NCBI GenBank assembly: GCA_017304475.1
Contig: JAFKKV010000020.1
Location: 1 to 64,000 of the forward strand
Source: Hyphomicrobiales bacterium
GTDB lineage: Bacteria > Pseudomonadota > Alphaproteobacteria > Rhizobiales > Phreatobacteraceae
Reading direction: 5' to 3'
DNA: 64,000 nucleotides
The notes under the pieces are model-generated. The model was not told where the DNA came from. It saw nothing but the letters and a program-made list of their open reading frames with translations, and did not search any database. The position numbers and the translations under genes are program-made. Below, piece after piece: positions 1 through 8,740 of this stretch; within the stretch, counting starts at the first letter, position 1, and each line of letters begins with the position of its first letter.

Positions 1-1
1 G

Positions 2-724
2 GCGCCGGCGCTCAGCGTCGAAGCCCTGTCCGCCGGTTATCATCCGGACCTGCCGATCGTGCGCGGCGCGGCCCTTGCCGTGGCCGCCGGCGAGGTGGTG
101 ACCCTGCTCGGCCCGAACGGCGCCGGCAAGTCGACCTTGATGAAGGCGGTCGCCGGGCTCGTCTCCATCTTTTCCGGCCAGGTCACCCTGTCGGGCGTTT
201 CGGTCGCCGGCACGGCCGCCGAGGACCTTGCCGCCGCCGGTCTCGGCTATGTGCCGCAATTGCAGAACGTCTTCACCGGCCTGACAGTCGACGAGAACCT
301 GCGTGCCGGCGCCCATCGGCTGCGCGGCTCACTGGCGCGCGAACGGATCGGTGAGGCCTATCACCGCTTTCCCGACCTGGTTCAGCGCCGCCGCGCCTAT
401 GGCGGCGAATTGTCGGGCGGCCAGCGCCAGATGCTGGCGATCGCGCGCGCGCTGATCATGCATCCCCGCGTGCTGCTGCTCGACGAGCCGAGCGCCGGCC
501 TGTCGCCGAAGATCACCACCGAGATCTTCGCCGCGGTGCGCGCCATCGCCGCCGAGGGCGTCGCCGTGCTGATGGTCGAGCAGAACGTCAAGGCCGGCCT
601 TGCCGCCGCCGACCGCGGTATCGTGCTGGTCGAGGGCCGGGTCGCCATGGCGGGGCCTGCCAAGGCGCTGGCCGAGGATCCCGAGCTGCGCACGGTCTTC
701 ATGGGCGGAAGGGTCGCCGCATGA
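2..724 (+). CDS. livF: Branched-chain amino acid-type ABC transporter ATPase LivF (5' truncated)
   Basis: This is one of the two ATPase subunits of a Liv-type importer; it hydrolyses ATP at the cytoplasmic face of the LivH/LivM permease. Walker A (GPNGAGKST), the ABC signature (LSGGQRQM) and Walker B (VLLLDEPSAG) are all visible. The reading frame is open to the left edge, and the residues before the GTG at 59 (LSVEALSAGYHPDLPIVRGA) match the usual LivF N-terminus, so the gene begins outside the window and the GTG at 59 is internal. The stop overlaps the next start (ATGA, 721-724). A LivG partner and the promoter presumably lie upstream. The solute is unknown; the redox genes downstream suggest a small organic acid or amide rather than leucine. 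Confidence 0.93.
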   Translation, partial: APALSVEALSAGYHPDLPIVRGAALAVAAGEVVTLLGPNGAGKSTLMKAVAGLVSIFSGQVTLSGVSVAGTAAEDLAAAGLGYVPQLQNVFTGLTVDENLRAGAHRLRGSLARERIGEAYHRFPDLVQRRRAYGGELSGGQRQMLAIARALIMHPRVLLLDEPSAGLSPKITTEIFAAVRAIAAEGVAVLMVEQNVKAGLAAADRGIVLVEGRVAMAGPAKALAEDPELRTVFMGGRVAA

Positions 725-1620
725 TCGCCCAGCTCATCGTCGACGGCATCATGACCGGGGCCATCCTGTCGCTCGGCGCGATCGGCATCACGCTTGGCCT
801 CGCCATCCTGCGCTTCGCCAATTTCGCCTATGCCGAGCTCCTGACCGTCGGTGCCTATGCGACGCTCGCCGTGGTGCTCGCCATGGGCGGCACCGGCGTG
901 CCGATCGACCCCTTCTCCTTCGGCGCCTATATCGGCCTCGCCTTGCTGATTTCGCTTGGCGTCACCGGCCTTGCCGCGCTCCTCGGCGATGCCCTGGTCT
1001 TCGCGCCGCTGCGCCGCCGCAATGCCGGGCCGCTGGTGCTGATCTTCGCCTCCTTCGGTCTGGCGCTGGTGGTGCGCAACCTGGTGCTGCTGATCTTCGG
1101 CCCGCAGCCGGAATATTATTCGCGCGAATTGCAGATGGCGATCCTGCTGCCCGGCGATATCAGGCTGATGCCCGACCAGGTGGTGGTGCTGGCCGCCGCC
1201 GTCCTGGCGCTCGGCGCGCTCTGGTGGGTGCTCAACCATACCCGCCACGGCCTCGCCATGCGGGCGGTCGCGGAAAACCCGGCCCTTGCGCAGACCTGCG
1301 CGATCAGCCCCAAGGCGGCGATCCGCGTCACCTGGCTGATCACCGGCGTGCTCGGCGCGCTCGGCGGCACGCTGTTCGGCCTCACCGTGCAACTGCGTCC
1401 CGAAATGGGGGCGAACCTGCTCCTGCCGCTGTTCACCGCCGCGGTGCTCGGCGGCGTCGGCAGCATTCCCGGTGCGGTCATCGGCGGGCTGTTCGTCGGC
1501 ATCGCCGAGAACCTCTCCACGCTCGTCCTGCCCACCGCCTACAAGGCCATCGTGCCGTTCCTGATCATGCTCGCCTGTTTCTTCATCCGCCCGCAGGGCC
1601 TGTTCGGGCAAAACCGATGA
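721..1620 (+). CDS. livH: Branched-chain amino acid-type ABC transporter permease LivH
   Basis: This is an integral membrane permease of 299 residues with about eight hydrophobic segments. It has the LivH hallmarks: the N-terminal GAILSLGAIGITLGLAILRF stretch followed by NFAYAE, the EAA-like loop around RAVAENPALAQTCAI, and the C-terminal segment GGVGSIPGAVIGGLFVGIAE. It forms the membrane channel with LivM. It overlaps the stops and starts of both neighbours by 4 bp (ATGA), which indicates translational coupling. Length is normal for the family. No odd features were seen. Confidence 0.93.
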   Translation: MIAQLIVDGIMTGAILSLGAIGITLGLAILRFANFAYAELLTVGAYATLAVVLAMGGTGVPIDPFSFGAYIGLALLISLGVTGLAALLGDALVFAPLRRRNAGPLVLIFASFGLALVVRNLVLLIFGPQPEYYSRELQMAILLPGDIRLMPDQVVVLAAAVLALGALWWVLNHTRHGLAMRAVAENPALAQTCAISPKAAIRVTWLITGVLGALGGTLFGLTVQLRPEMGANLLLPLFTAAVLGGVGSIPGAVIGGLFVGIAENLSTLVLPTAYKAIVPFLIMLACFFIRPQGLFGQNR

Positions 1621-2594
1621 CCGGGCTCCTCTCCTATTTCATCTTCTTCGCCACCGTCGCCTCGATCTTCGCCATCGCGACGCTCGGCCTCAACCTGCAA
1701 TGGGGCCAGTGCGGCCAGTTCAATGCCGGCGTGGTCGGCTTCATCGCGGTTGGAGCCTATACCCAGGCGATCCTGACCGTGCCGGCCAATCCGGAGTTCG
1801 TCAGCGGCATCCAGCTGCCCTTCCCCTTGGCGCTCGTCGCCAGCATGGCGGCGACCGTGCTGATCGCCGTCATTATCGGGCTGGCGACGATCCGGCTGCG
1901 CACCGACTATCTGGCACTGGCGACCTTCGGCATCGCCGCGACCATCCAGCTGCTGCTGATGAACCTCGACCCCGTCACCGGCGGCGGCCGCGGCATGCCG
2001 GGCGTGCCGCGGCCCTTCGCATCCCTGCCGCCGCTGGGTTTCGCCGCCATCTATCTCGGCATCGCCGGCGGCGCCATGATCCTGTCCTATGTCGCGCTCG
2101 AACGCCTGGTGCGCTCGCCCTGGGGCCGGGTGCTGCGCGCCATTCGCGACGACGAGACGGCGGCGGCCTCGCTCGGCAAATCGGTCGAGGGCTTCCGGCT
2201 GACCGCCTTCGTCATCGGCGCGGCCTTCATGGGCCTGGCCGGCGCGCTCTATGCCTCGTTCATCGGCTATGTCAGCCCCTTCGACTTTCTGCCGATCATG
2301 ACCTTCCAGGTCTGGGCCATGCTGATCGTCGGCGGCAGCGGCAGCAATCGCGGCGCCATTGTCGGCGCCTTCCTGGTCTGGGCCCTGTGGAGCCTGTCCG
2401 GCGTCACGGTCGTGTCGTTCCTGCCGACCCGCCTGCAGACCCAGGGCGGCGCCATCCAGGCGATCATGATCGGCACGCTTCTGATCGCCACCTTGATCCT
2501 CCGGCCCAACGGCCTGATCGGCTCGGACCAGCGTCCGGGCGCGCTGACCCGCCTGAAACTTCGCAACCTGAAACAAACCGGGAGACGGACATGA
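1617..2594 (+). CDS. livM: Branched-chain amino acid-type ABC transporter permease LivM
   Basis: This is the second permease subunit (325 residues). It has multiple hydrophobic helices, the LivM signature LGLNLQWGQCGQFNAGVVGF near the N-terminus (usually QxGLxSLGHA-like) and the conserved cytoplasmic loop RAIRDDETAAASLGK. The start is the ATG of the ATGA overlap with livH. Translation from further upstream would run antisense-like through livF/livH and is not supported. It ends in an ATGA overlap with the binding-protein gene. Its partner is LivH, and together they form the translocation pore. Confidence 0.92.
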   Translation: MTGLLSYFIFFATVASIFAIATLGLNLQWGQCGQFNAGVVGFIAVGAYTQAILTVPANPEFVSGIQLPFPLALVASMAATVLIAVIIGLATIRLRTDYLALATFGIAATIQLLLMNLDPVTGGGRGMPGVPRPFASLPPLGFAAIYLGIAGGAMILSYVALERLVRSPWGRVLRAIRDDETAAASLGKSVEGFRLTAFVIGAAFMGLAGALYASFIGYVSPFDFLPIMTFQVWAMLIVGGSGSNRGAIVGAFLVWALWSLSGVTVVSFLPTRLQTQGGAIQAIMIGTLLIATLILRPNGLIGSDQRPGALTRLKLRNLKQTGRRT

Positions 2595-3874
2595 AAACAA
2601 GACTAGCACTCGCCCTGTCCGCCTTGGCCTTTGCCGGCCTTGCCACGGTGCCGGCCCGGGCCCAGGCGCCCGCCCCGGCCGCCGCCTGCCCGGTCAGGAT
2701 CGGCGCGATCATCCCGCTCACCGGCCCGCAGGGCCCGATCGGCAAGCCGATCGCCGACACCGCCCAACTCGCCATCGAGCACGTCAATGCCGCCGGCGGC
2801 ATCAAGGGCTGCCCGGTCGAGCTGATCCTGCGCGACGATACCGGCCAGCCGACCGTCGGCCTGGAGGCCGCGCGCTTCCTGGTCGATGTGCAGAAGGTGC
2901 CTGCCATCGTCGGCGTGGTCGGCAGCGGCATCGCGCTGCCGATCGTCTCCTCGGTGACGACGGCGGCCCGCGTGCCGCTCGTATCCTGCTGCGCGGTGAC
3001 GCCGACGCTCACCACCATGGCCGAGCAGGGCCGCACCGACGGCTATTTCTTCCGCACCATTCCGACCTCGCGGGTCATGGGCGTCGCCCATGCGGTGGCG
3101 GCGACCGACCGCGGCTACAAGAAGGTCGCGGTCATCTATGTGAACAATGATTTCGGCCTGACCCTGCAGAACGACTTCAAGAAGGCTTTCGAGGCCATGG
3201 GCGGCAATGTCGCCGGTGCCTTCGCCTATAACGAGAACCAGCCGTCCTACCGCGCCGAGGTCAACCAGGCCCTGGCGCTGAAGCCCGACGCGCTGGTCCT
3301 GCTGGCGCTGTCGCAGGACGGCGCCACCATCGCCCGCGAATGGATCTCGCTCGGCGGCCCGCAGACCATGATCCTGCACAACACCTTGCGCTCGGAGGAT
3401 TTCATCAAGGCGGTCGGCGAACGTTTCCTCGGCCGCGCCGCCGGCATCGACAATGCCCAGGTCGCCGGCCCTTCGGTCGATGCCTTCAACGCCGCCTACC
3501 AGGCGAAGTTCGGCCGTCCGCCGGTTGGACCCGGCCTGCACACGGTCTATGATTCCGTCGTCGTCACCGCGCTCGCCATGCAGGCCGCGGCCACCCTCGA
3601 CGGCACCGCCATCCGCGACCAGATGCGCCAGGTCACCGATCCCGCCGGCACTGAGGTGCTGCCCGGTGTCGACGGCATTCGCCGCGCCCTGGAGCTTCTG
3701 AAGGCCGGCACCCGCATCCGTTATGTCGGCGCCACCGGGCCGTTCCAGTTCGACAAGAACGGCGACGTCTCCGGCCCTGCCCTCATCTGGAAGATCGAGG
3801 GCGGCAAGCTCGTCACCGAGCGGGTCATCACGCTCGACGAGATGGCGGCCTTCTTCAAGCGTATCGGCTTTTGA
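2591..3874 (+). CDS. Liv-type ABC transporter substrate-binding protein
   Basis: This is a periplasmic type 1 binding protein of 427 residues (Peripla_BP_6 class). A signal peptide (MKTRLALALSALAFAG, probable cleavage after PARA) is followed by the characteristic VRIGAIIPLTGPQGPIGKPI opening of leucine/amide-binding proteins. It captures the solute and delivers it to LivHM. It is coupled to livM by an ATGA overlap and is followed after 14 nt by an aldo/keto reductase, so transport and metabolism are co-transcribed. Ligand specificity cannot be read from sequence; family members bind branched amino acids, urea, amides or aromatic acids. Confidence 0.92.
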   Translation: MKTRLALALSALAFAGLATVPARAQAPAPAAACPVRIGAIIPLTGPQGPIGKPIADTAQLAIEHVNAAGGIKGCPVELILRDDTGQPTVGLEAARFLVDVQKVPAIVGVVGSGIALPIVSSVTTAARVPLVSCCAVTPTLTTMAEQGRTDGYFFRTIPTSRVMGVAHAVAATDRGYKKVAVIYVNNDFGLTLQNDFKKAFEAMGGNVAGAFAYNENQPSYRAEVNQALALKPDALVLLALSQDGATIAREWISLGGPQTMILHNTLRSEDFIKAVGERFLGRAAGIDNAQVAGPSVDAFNAAYQAKFGRPPVGPGLHTVYDSVVVTALAMQAAATLDGTAIRDQMRQVTDPAGTEVLPGVDGIRRALELLKAGTRIRYVGATGPFQFDKNGDVSGPALIWKIEGGKLVTERVITLDEMAAFFKRIGF

Positions 3875-3888
3875 GCGGGAGTGATCCG

Positions 3889-4941
3889 GTGACCGCGGAA
3901 CGTATCGAACTGGCGCCTGGCTATGAGGTCTCGCGCATCACCAAGGGCAATTGGCAATTGGCCGAGCGCCACGGCGACGCGGTGGAGAAGGACCAGGCCA
4001 TCGACGACATGCGGCGTTTCGTCGAGGCGGGTTTCACCAATTTCGACTGCGCCGACCACTATGTCGGCGTCGAGGAACTGATCGGCGCGTTCCGCGAGCG
4101 CCATCCCGACCTGGCGAAGCTCCTGACCGTCCAGACCAAGGCGGTGCCGGACCGCGACCTGCTGCCGGTGCTGAAATATGCCGACCTCGAATTCCTCATC
4201 GACCGGGCGCTCACCCGCCTCGGCGTCGAGCGGCTCGATCTCGTCCAGTTCCACTGGTGGGACTATGATGTGCCTGGCTATGTCGAGGCCATGGGCTGGC
4301 TCAAGGACATGCAGACCAAGGGCAAGATCTGGCAGGTCGGCACCACCAATTTCGACTGCGCGCGGCTGGAGGAGATCGTCGCGAGCGGCGTGACGGTCGC
4401 CAGCAACCAGTTGCAATATTCCGTGCTCGACCACCGGCCCGAACACGGCATGGCGGCGCTTGCCGAGAAACACGGCATCGCGCTGCAATGCTATGGCGTG
4501 ATCGCCGGCGGCTTCCTGTCGGAGCGCTGGCTGGGCGCCGCCGAGCCGGAGCCGCCGATGGCCAACCGGTCGCTGGTCAAATACCGGCTGATCATCGACG
4601 AATTCGGCTCCTGGGCGCTGTTCCAGGAGATGCTGCGGACGCTCGCCGCGATCGGCGCCAAGCATGGCGTCAGCCTGTCGGCGGTGGCGACCCGTTATGT
4701 CCTGGACAAGCCGCGGGTGGCGACCGCCATCGTCGGCGCGCGCACCGCCGCGCACCTGGCCGATCTCGTCGCGGTCGCGGCGCTGAAGCTCGACGCCGCG
4801 GACAAGGCGGCGATCGCGGCGGTAACCGCCAAGGCCTCCGGACCCGAGGGCGACTGCTACAGCCTCGAGCGCGTGCCGGGCGGACGCCATACCAGCATCA
4901 TGTGGACCAACCAGAACACCAAGGGGGTCGGTGCCCGTTGA
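3889..4941 (+). CDS. Aldo/keto reductase
   Basis: This is an NAD(P)H-dependent TIM-barrel oxidoreductase of 350 residues. The catalytic tetrad is recognisable from the GTG start: Asp53 and Tyr58 in FDCADHY, Lys84 in VQTKAV and His122 in QFHWWD. The C-terminal SAVATRYVLDKPRVATAIVGAR segment fits the Tas-like AKR families. GTG at 3889 is chosen because GGGAG lies 7 nt upstream; a TTG at 3871 overlapping the previous stop is possible but has no ribosome site. It is part of the Liv/molybdoenzyme operon and probably acts on the imported compound or its product. The substrate is unknown. Confidence 0.88.
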   Translation: MTAERIELAPGYEVSRITKGNWQLAERHGDAVEKDQAIDDMRRFVEAGFTNFDCADHYVGVEELIGAFRERHPDLAKLLTVQTKAVPDRDLLPVLKYADLEFLIDRALTRLGVERLDLVQFHWWDYDVPGYVEAMGWLKDMQTKGKIWQVGTTNFDCARLEEIVASGVTVASNQLQYSVLDHRPEHGMAALAEKHGIALQCYGVIAGGFLSERWLGAAEPEPPMANRSLVKYRLIIDEFGSWALFQEMLRTLAAIGAKHGVSLSAVATRYVLDKPRVATAIVGARTAAHLADLVAVAALKLDAADKAAIAAVTAKASGPEGDCYSLERVPGGRHTSIMWTNQNTKGVGAR

Positions 4942-4958
4942 CGGCACCGGAGACAGCC

Positions 4959-5306
4959 ATGAGCGACGATGCCTTCGAGCTCTTCGACCTCAAGGTGGAG
5001 GTCGTCCATCGCGACACGTCGCGGCCGATGGTCTGCCGGCACAAGGAGGGCGACTTCTTCTTCCTGCGCGGCGGCGTCATGGAGTTTCCGCCCGACCGTC
5101 CGACCTTCGGCTATTACGCCATGCTGGCCGTGCTGCCCTTCCTGATGGCCAAGCAGCGGCCGACCCAGCGCTGCGACTGGATGTCGACCGATGCCGATAT
5201 CGGCTGCACCGATCCCAATTGCGGCGCCGCCTTCCGCATCACGCGACTGGCCCCCAAGACCTATCTGCATAGCGAATATACCAAGGTGCCGCTCGATCCG
5301 GTGTAA
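4959..5306 (+). CDS. TIGR04076-like small protein
   Basis: This is a cytoplasmic protein of 115 residues resembling the TIGR04076 family of uncharacterised small proteins, recognised from LKVEVVHRD near the N-terminus and the hydrophobic middle FGYYAMLAVLPFLMAKQRP. Cysteines at CRH, RCDW and CTDPNC are spaced so that metal binding is conceivable but not demonstrated. ATG at 4959 has GGAG 6 nt upstream; an in-frame TTG at 4938 overlapping the AKR stop is the alternative. In this operon it sits between the aldo/keto reductase and the molybdenum fusion enzyme, 31 nt before the latter. Function is unknown. Confidence 0.75.
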   Translation: MSDDAFELFDLKVEVVHRDTSRPMVCRHKEGDFFFLRGGVMEFPPDRPTFGYYAMLAVLPFLMAKQRPTQRCDWMSTDADIGCTDPNCGAAFRITRLAPKTYLHSEYTKVPLDPV

Positions 5307-5337
5307 GCTGGCGCTGGAAACCAGGCGGTAGCGACCG

Positions 5338-8300
5338 ATGGCTGTCAATGTTCCCGGCTATTGCACGCTTTGCCGCTCGCGCTGCGGAACGCTCAACACG
5401 GTCGAAAACGGCCGGCTGATCAAGGTCGCGCCGCTAGCCGACCATCCGACTGGCAGAGCGGTCTGCGCCAAGGGACGGGCCGCGCCGGAACTCGCCCATT
5501 CCTCGCGCCGCCTCACCCAGCCGCTGAAACGCACCACGCCGAAGGGATCGGCCGATCCCGGCTGGGTGCCCATCTCCTGGGACGCCGCGCTGGACGAGGT
5601 CGCCGCGCGCCTCGGCGACATCAGGCAGCGCCACGGCGCCGAGGCGGTCGCCTTCGCGCTGACCTCGCCGAGCGCCACCCCGATGGTCGACAGCGTGGAG
5701 TGGGTCGAGCGCTTCATTCAGCTGTTCGGCAGCCCCAATGTCTGCAACGCCACCGAGATCTGCAACTGGCAGAAGGACGTCGCCCACGGCTTCACCTTCG
5801 GCACCGTGCTGCCCTTGCCGGACTATGCCGGCACCGACCTGATCATCCTCTGGGGCCACAATCCCTCCAGCGTCTGGCTGGCGGAAGCCGGGGAACTCGC
5901 CGAGGCGCAGCGCCGCGGCGCCCGGCTCGCGGTCATCGATCCGCGCCGGACCGGTCATGCCGGCCAGGCCGATCATTGGCTCGCGGTGCGCCCCGGCACC
6001 GATGCCGCGCTGGCGCTGGGGCTCGCCCACCGGCTGATCGCCGCCGGCCGCTTCGACCGGGATTTCGTCCGGGCCTGGACCAATGGGCCGCTGCTGGTGC
6101 GCGCCGATAACGGGCATTTCCTCAGGATGGGGGATGTCGATCCGCAGGCCGGCAACGGCGACGACTTTGCCGCCTTCGACAACGCGGCGGGCCGGGTCGT
6201 GGCCTATGACCGCCGGCGCGATCCGGAAGCGGCCTGGGCGAAGGACCTGGCGCTGACCGGCACCTTCGAGGTCGCCGGCATCGCCTGCCGGCCGGCCTTC
6301 GACCTCTATGCCGCGCGCTGCGCCGACTATCCGGTCGAACGGGTCGCCGAGATCACCGGGGTCGACGCCGACAAGATCGTCGCCCTGGCCGATGCCATCG
6401 CCGAGGCGAAGGCCGTCTCGCATTTCGCCTGGACCGGCATCGGCCAGCACGCCAACTCGACCCAGACATCGCGCGCCATGGCGACGCTCTACGCGCTGAC
6501 CGGCTGCTTCGACGCCAAGGGTGGCAATGTCGTGCCGACCGCGCTCGCCGCCAATCCGATCAGCGAGCCCGCGCTGCTGTCCGAGAGCCAGCGCCTGAAG
6601 GCGCTCGGCGCCAGGGAACGGCCGATCGGGCCGGCGGCGCTCGGCATGGTCACCGCGCGCGAGCTCTACACCGCGATCCTCGACGCCAGGCCCTATCGGG
6701 TGCGGGCGCTGATGACCTTCGGCGCCAATATGCTGCTGTCGCGCGGCGACGCCATGATGGGGCGCAAGGCCTTGCAGGCGCTCGACTTCGCCGTCCATTG
6801 CGACCTCTTCGACAATCCGACCGCGCAGCAGGCCGACATTCTCCTGCCGGTCGGCAGCCCCTGGGAACGCGAGGGCCTGAAGCTCGGCTTCGACGTGACC
6901 CAGGCGGCGCAGGAGCTCGTCCAGCTCCGCCCGGCCATGATCCCGCGCGTCGGCCAATCCCGTTCGGATGCCGAGATCGTCTGCGACCTCGCCAAGAGGC
7001 TGGGTTTCGGCGATCGCATGTTCGGTGGCGATATCGAAGCGGGCTGGCGCCACCGCCTCGCGCCGCTCGGCCTGACCCTCGACGCGCTACGCGCCCATCC
7101 CGCCGGCATCCGCAGGCCGGTCGAAACCCGCCATCGCAAATATGCCGAAAGCGGCCCCGAGGGCATCCGCGGCTTCGCCACCGAAACCGGCCGGGTCGAA
7201 CTCTATTCGGAGCGGATGCTGCGCCATGGTCAGGCGCCGCTTCCGGCTTTCGAGGATCATGCCGACGCGCCGCTCGCCGCCGCCGGCCAACGTCCTTTCA
7301 TCCTGACCTGCGCCAAGAGCCCCTATTATTGCCATAGCCAGCACCGCCAGGCGGCGTCGCTGCGCCGGCGCGCCCGTGAGCCCATGGTCACCCTCGCCGG
7401 CAGCATCGCCGATGCCAGGGCCATCACCGAAGGCACCTGGGTCGAGGTCTCGACCCGTGCGGGCAAGGCCCGCTTCAAGGCGACCATCGACCGGTCGCTC
7501 GCCCGCGATGTCGCGGTGGCCGATTTCGGCTGGTGGCGCGCGCTGCCCGATCTCGGCCTGCCGGGCTACGATCCCTTCTCCGATGAAGGCAGCAATTTCA
7601 ACCGGCTGATCGATGCCGACCATGCCGATCCGGTCAGCGGCGCACCCTCGCTCAAATCCTTTGCCTGCGACATCCGGCCGGTCGCGACCAGCAGGGTCTC
7701 GCCCTGGCGCGGCCAACGCCGCCTGCGCATCGCGGCGCGGCGGGAGGCGGCCGGCGGCATCGTCGAGCTGGAGTTGTCGGGCGAGGACGGCGGCCGGCTG
7801 CCGCCGTTCCGGCCCGGCCAGCACCTGTCCGTGTCGCTCGACATTCCCGGCAGCGGCCCGGTCGAGCGGTCCTATTCGCTCTGCGGCGACAGCCAGATCG
7901 ACGCCGCCGGGCATTATCGGATCGCCATCAAGCCGATCGTCGGCGATGGCCAGGCCGGGCTCTTCTCATCCTTCTCGGCCGCCTCGCTCGGCGCGGGGAG
8001 CCGGATCGAGGCGCGCGTGCCGGCCGGCGACTTCGTCATTCCGGAAGCCGCCGATTTTCCGGTCGTCCTGATCGCCGCCGGCATCGGCATCACGCCGTTC
8101 CTCGGCTATCTCCACGCGCTCCGACGCGCGCCGTCACCGCCGCAGGTGACGCTGCATTACGGCAGCCGGAACGCCGCCTCCCATGCCTTCCACGCGGAGA
8201 TCGCAAGCCTGGCGGCGGCCCTGCCCTCGCTCGATCTGGTCACCCATTTCAGCCGGCCGGACGCGGGCGACATCGCGGATGCCGTTGGCCGGATCGACGC

Positions 8301-8730
8301 CGAAAGCATTGGCCAGGAGCTGATCGACCGGCGCGCCCGCTTCTATCTCTGCGGACCGGAAGCGATGATCGTCGACATCACCCGGGGCCTGATCCGGCGC
8401 GGCGTGCCGGCCTTCGAGATCTTCAGCGAAGCCTTCGTGTCGCCGCCGCGGCGCGACCTGGCCTCCGGCGACACCAGCCGCTTCGCCGTCACCTTCGCCC
8501 GCTCAGGACGCACCGCGATGTGGTCGCCCGAGCGTGGCGACCTGCTCAGGTTTTCCGAGGAGCTCGGCCTGTCGCCGCCTTCGGGCTGCCGGGTCGGCCA
8601 GTGCGAGAGCTGCGCGCTCACCGTGCTCGACGGCGCGGTGACCCACCTGGTGCCGACCGCCGGGCTCGACGCCGGCCAGTGCCTCTCCTGCCAAGCGGTG
8701 CCGGCCTCGGATCTGGTGCTCGACGCTTGA
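5338..8730 (+). CDS. Molybdopterin oxidoreductase fused to a PDR/VanB-type FMN-NAD-2Fe2S reductase
   Basis: This single polypeptide of 1130 residues predicts a self-sufficient NAD(P)H-linked molybdo- or tungstoenzyme. Residues 1-55 hold a 4Fe-4S motif (Cys9, Cys12, Cys16, Cys43). Residues about 60-560 are the bis-MGD catalytic core, with Cys142 in NATEICNWQKD as candidate metal ligand. Residues about 640-780 are the molydopterin-binding C-domain. From about 790 there is a flavin domain (RSYSLC motif, as in phthalate dioxygenase reductase/VanB), an NAD domain (LIAAGIGITPFLG, FYLCGPEAM) and a C-terminal plant-type ferredoxin with Cys1084, 1089, 1092 and 1115. There is no Tat signal, so it should be cytoplasmic. 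It is the last gene of the Liv/AKR operon. The reaction is unknown; formate dehydrogenase, nitrate reductase and thiosulfate-reductase-like members share the core. Confidence 0.9.
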   Translation: MAVNVPGYCTLCRSRCGTLNTVENGRLIKVAPLADHPTGRAVCAKGRAAPELAHSSRRLTQPLKRTTPKGSADPGWVPISWDAALDEVAARLGDIRQRHGAEAVAFALTSPSATPMVDSVEWVERFIQLFGSPNVCNATEICNWQKDVAHGFTFGTVLPLPDYAGTDLIILWGHNPSSVWLAEAGELAEAQRRGARLAVIDPRRTGHAGQADHWLAVRPGTDAALALGLAHRLIAAGRFDRDFVRAWTNGPLLVRADNGHFLRMGDVDPQAGNGDDFAAFDNAAGRVVAYDRRRDPEAAWAKDLALTGTFEVAGIACRPAFDLYAARCADYPVERVAEITGVDADKIVALADAIAEAKAVSHFAWTGIGQHANSTQTSRAMATLYALTGCFDAKGGNVVPTALAANPISEPALLSESQRLKALGARERPIGPAALGMVTARELYTAILDARPYRVRALMTFGANMLLSRGDAMMGRKALQALDFAVHCDLFDNPTAQQADILLPVGSPWEREGLKLGFDVTQAAQELVQLRPAMIPRVGQSRSDAEIVCDLAKRLGFGDRMFGGDIEAGWRHRLAPLGLTLDALRAHPAGIRRPVETRHRKYAESGPEGIRGFATETGRVELYSERMLRHGQAPLPAFEDHADAPLAAAGQRPFILTCAKSPYYCHSQHRQAASLRRRAREPMVTLAGSIADARAITEGTWVEVSTRAGKARFKATIDRSLARDVAVADFGWWRALPDLGLPGYDPFSDEGSNFNRLIDADHADPVSGAPSLKSFACDIRPVATSRVSPWRGQRRLRIAARREAAGGIVELELSGEDGGRLPPFRPGQHLSVSLDIPGSGPVERSYSLCGDSQIDAAGHYRIAIKPIVGDGQAGLFSSFSAASLGAGSRIEARVPAGDFVIPEAADFPVVLIAAGIGITPFLGYLHALRRAPSPPQVTLHYGSRNAASHAFHAEIASLAAALPSLDLVTHFSRPDAGDIADAVGRIDAESIGQELIDRRARFYLCGPEAMIVDITRGLIRRGVPAFEIFSEAFVSPPRRDLASGDTSRFAVTFARSGRTAMWSPERGDLLRFSEELGLSPPSGCRVGQCESCALTVLDGAVTHLVPTAGLDAGQCLSCQAVPASDLVLDA

Positions 8731-8740
8731 GGCGGGGCGT

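Noticed and set aside
59..61. GTG at 59 as the start of livF
   Set aside because: The frame upstream is open to the window edge and encodes the conserved LivF N-terminus, so the gene is truncated by the window rather than starting here.
397..1611. Long minus-strand open frame (404 codons) opposite livF/livH
   Set aside because: Composition is Gly/Arg/Asp/His/Gln-rich with no domain; it is a GC-rich antisense shadow of well-supported transporter genes.
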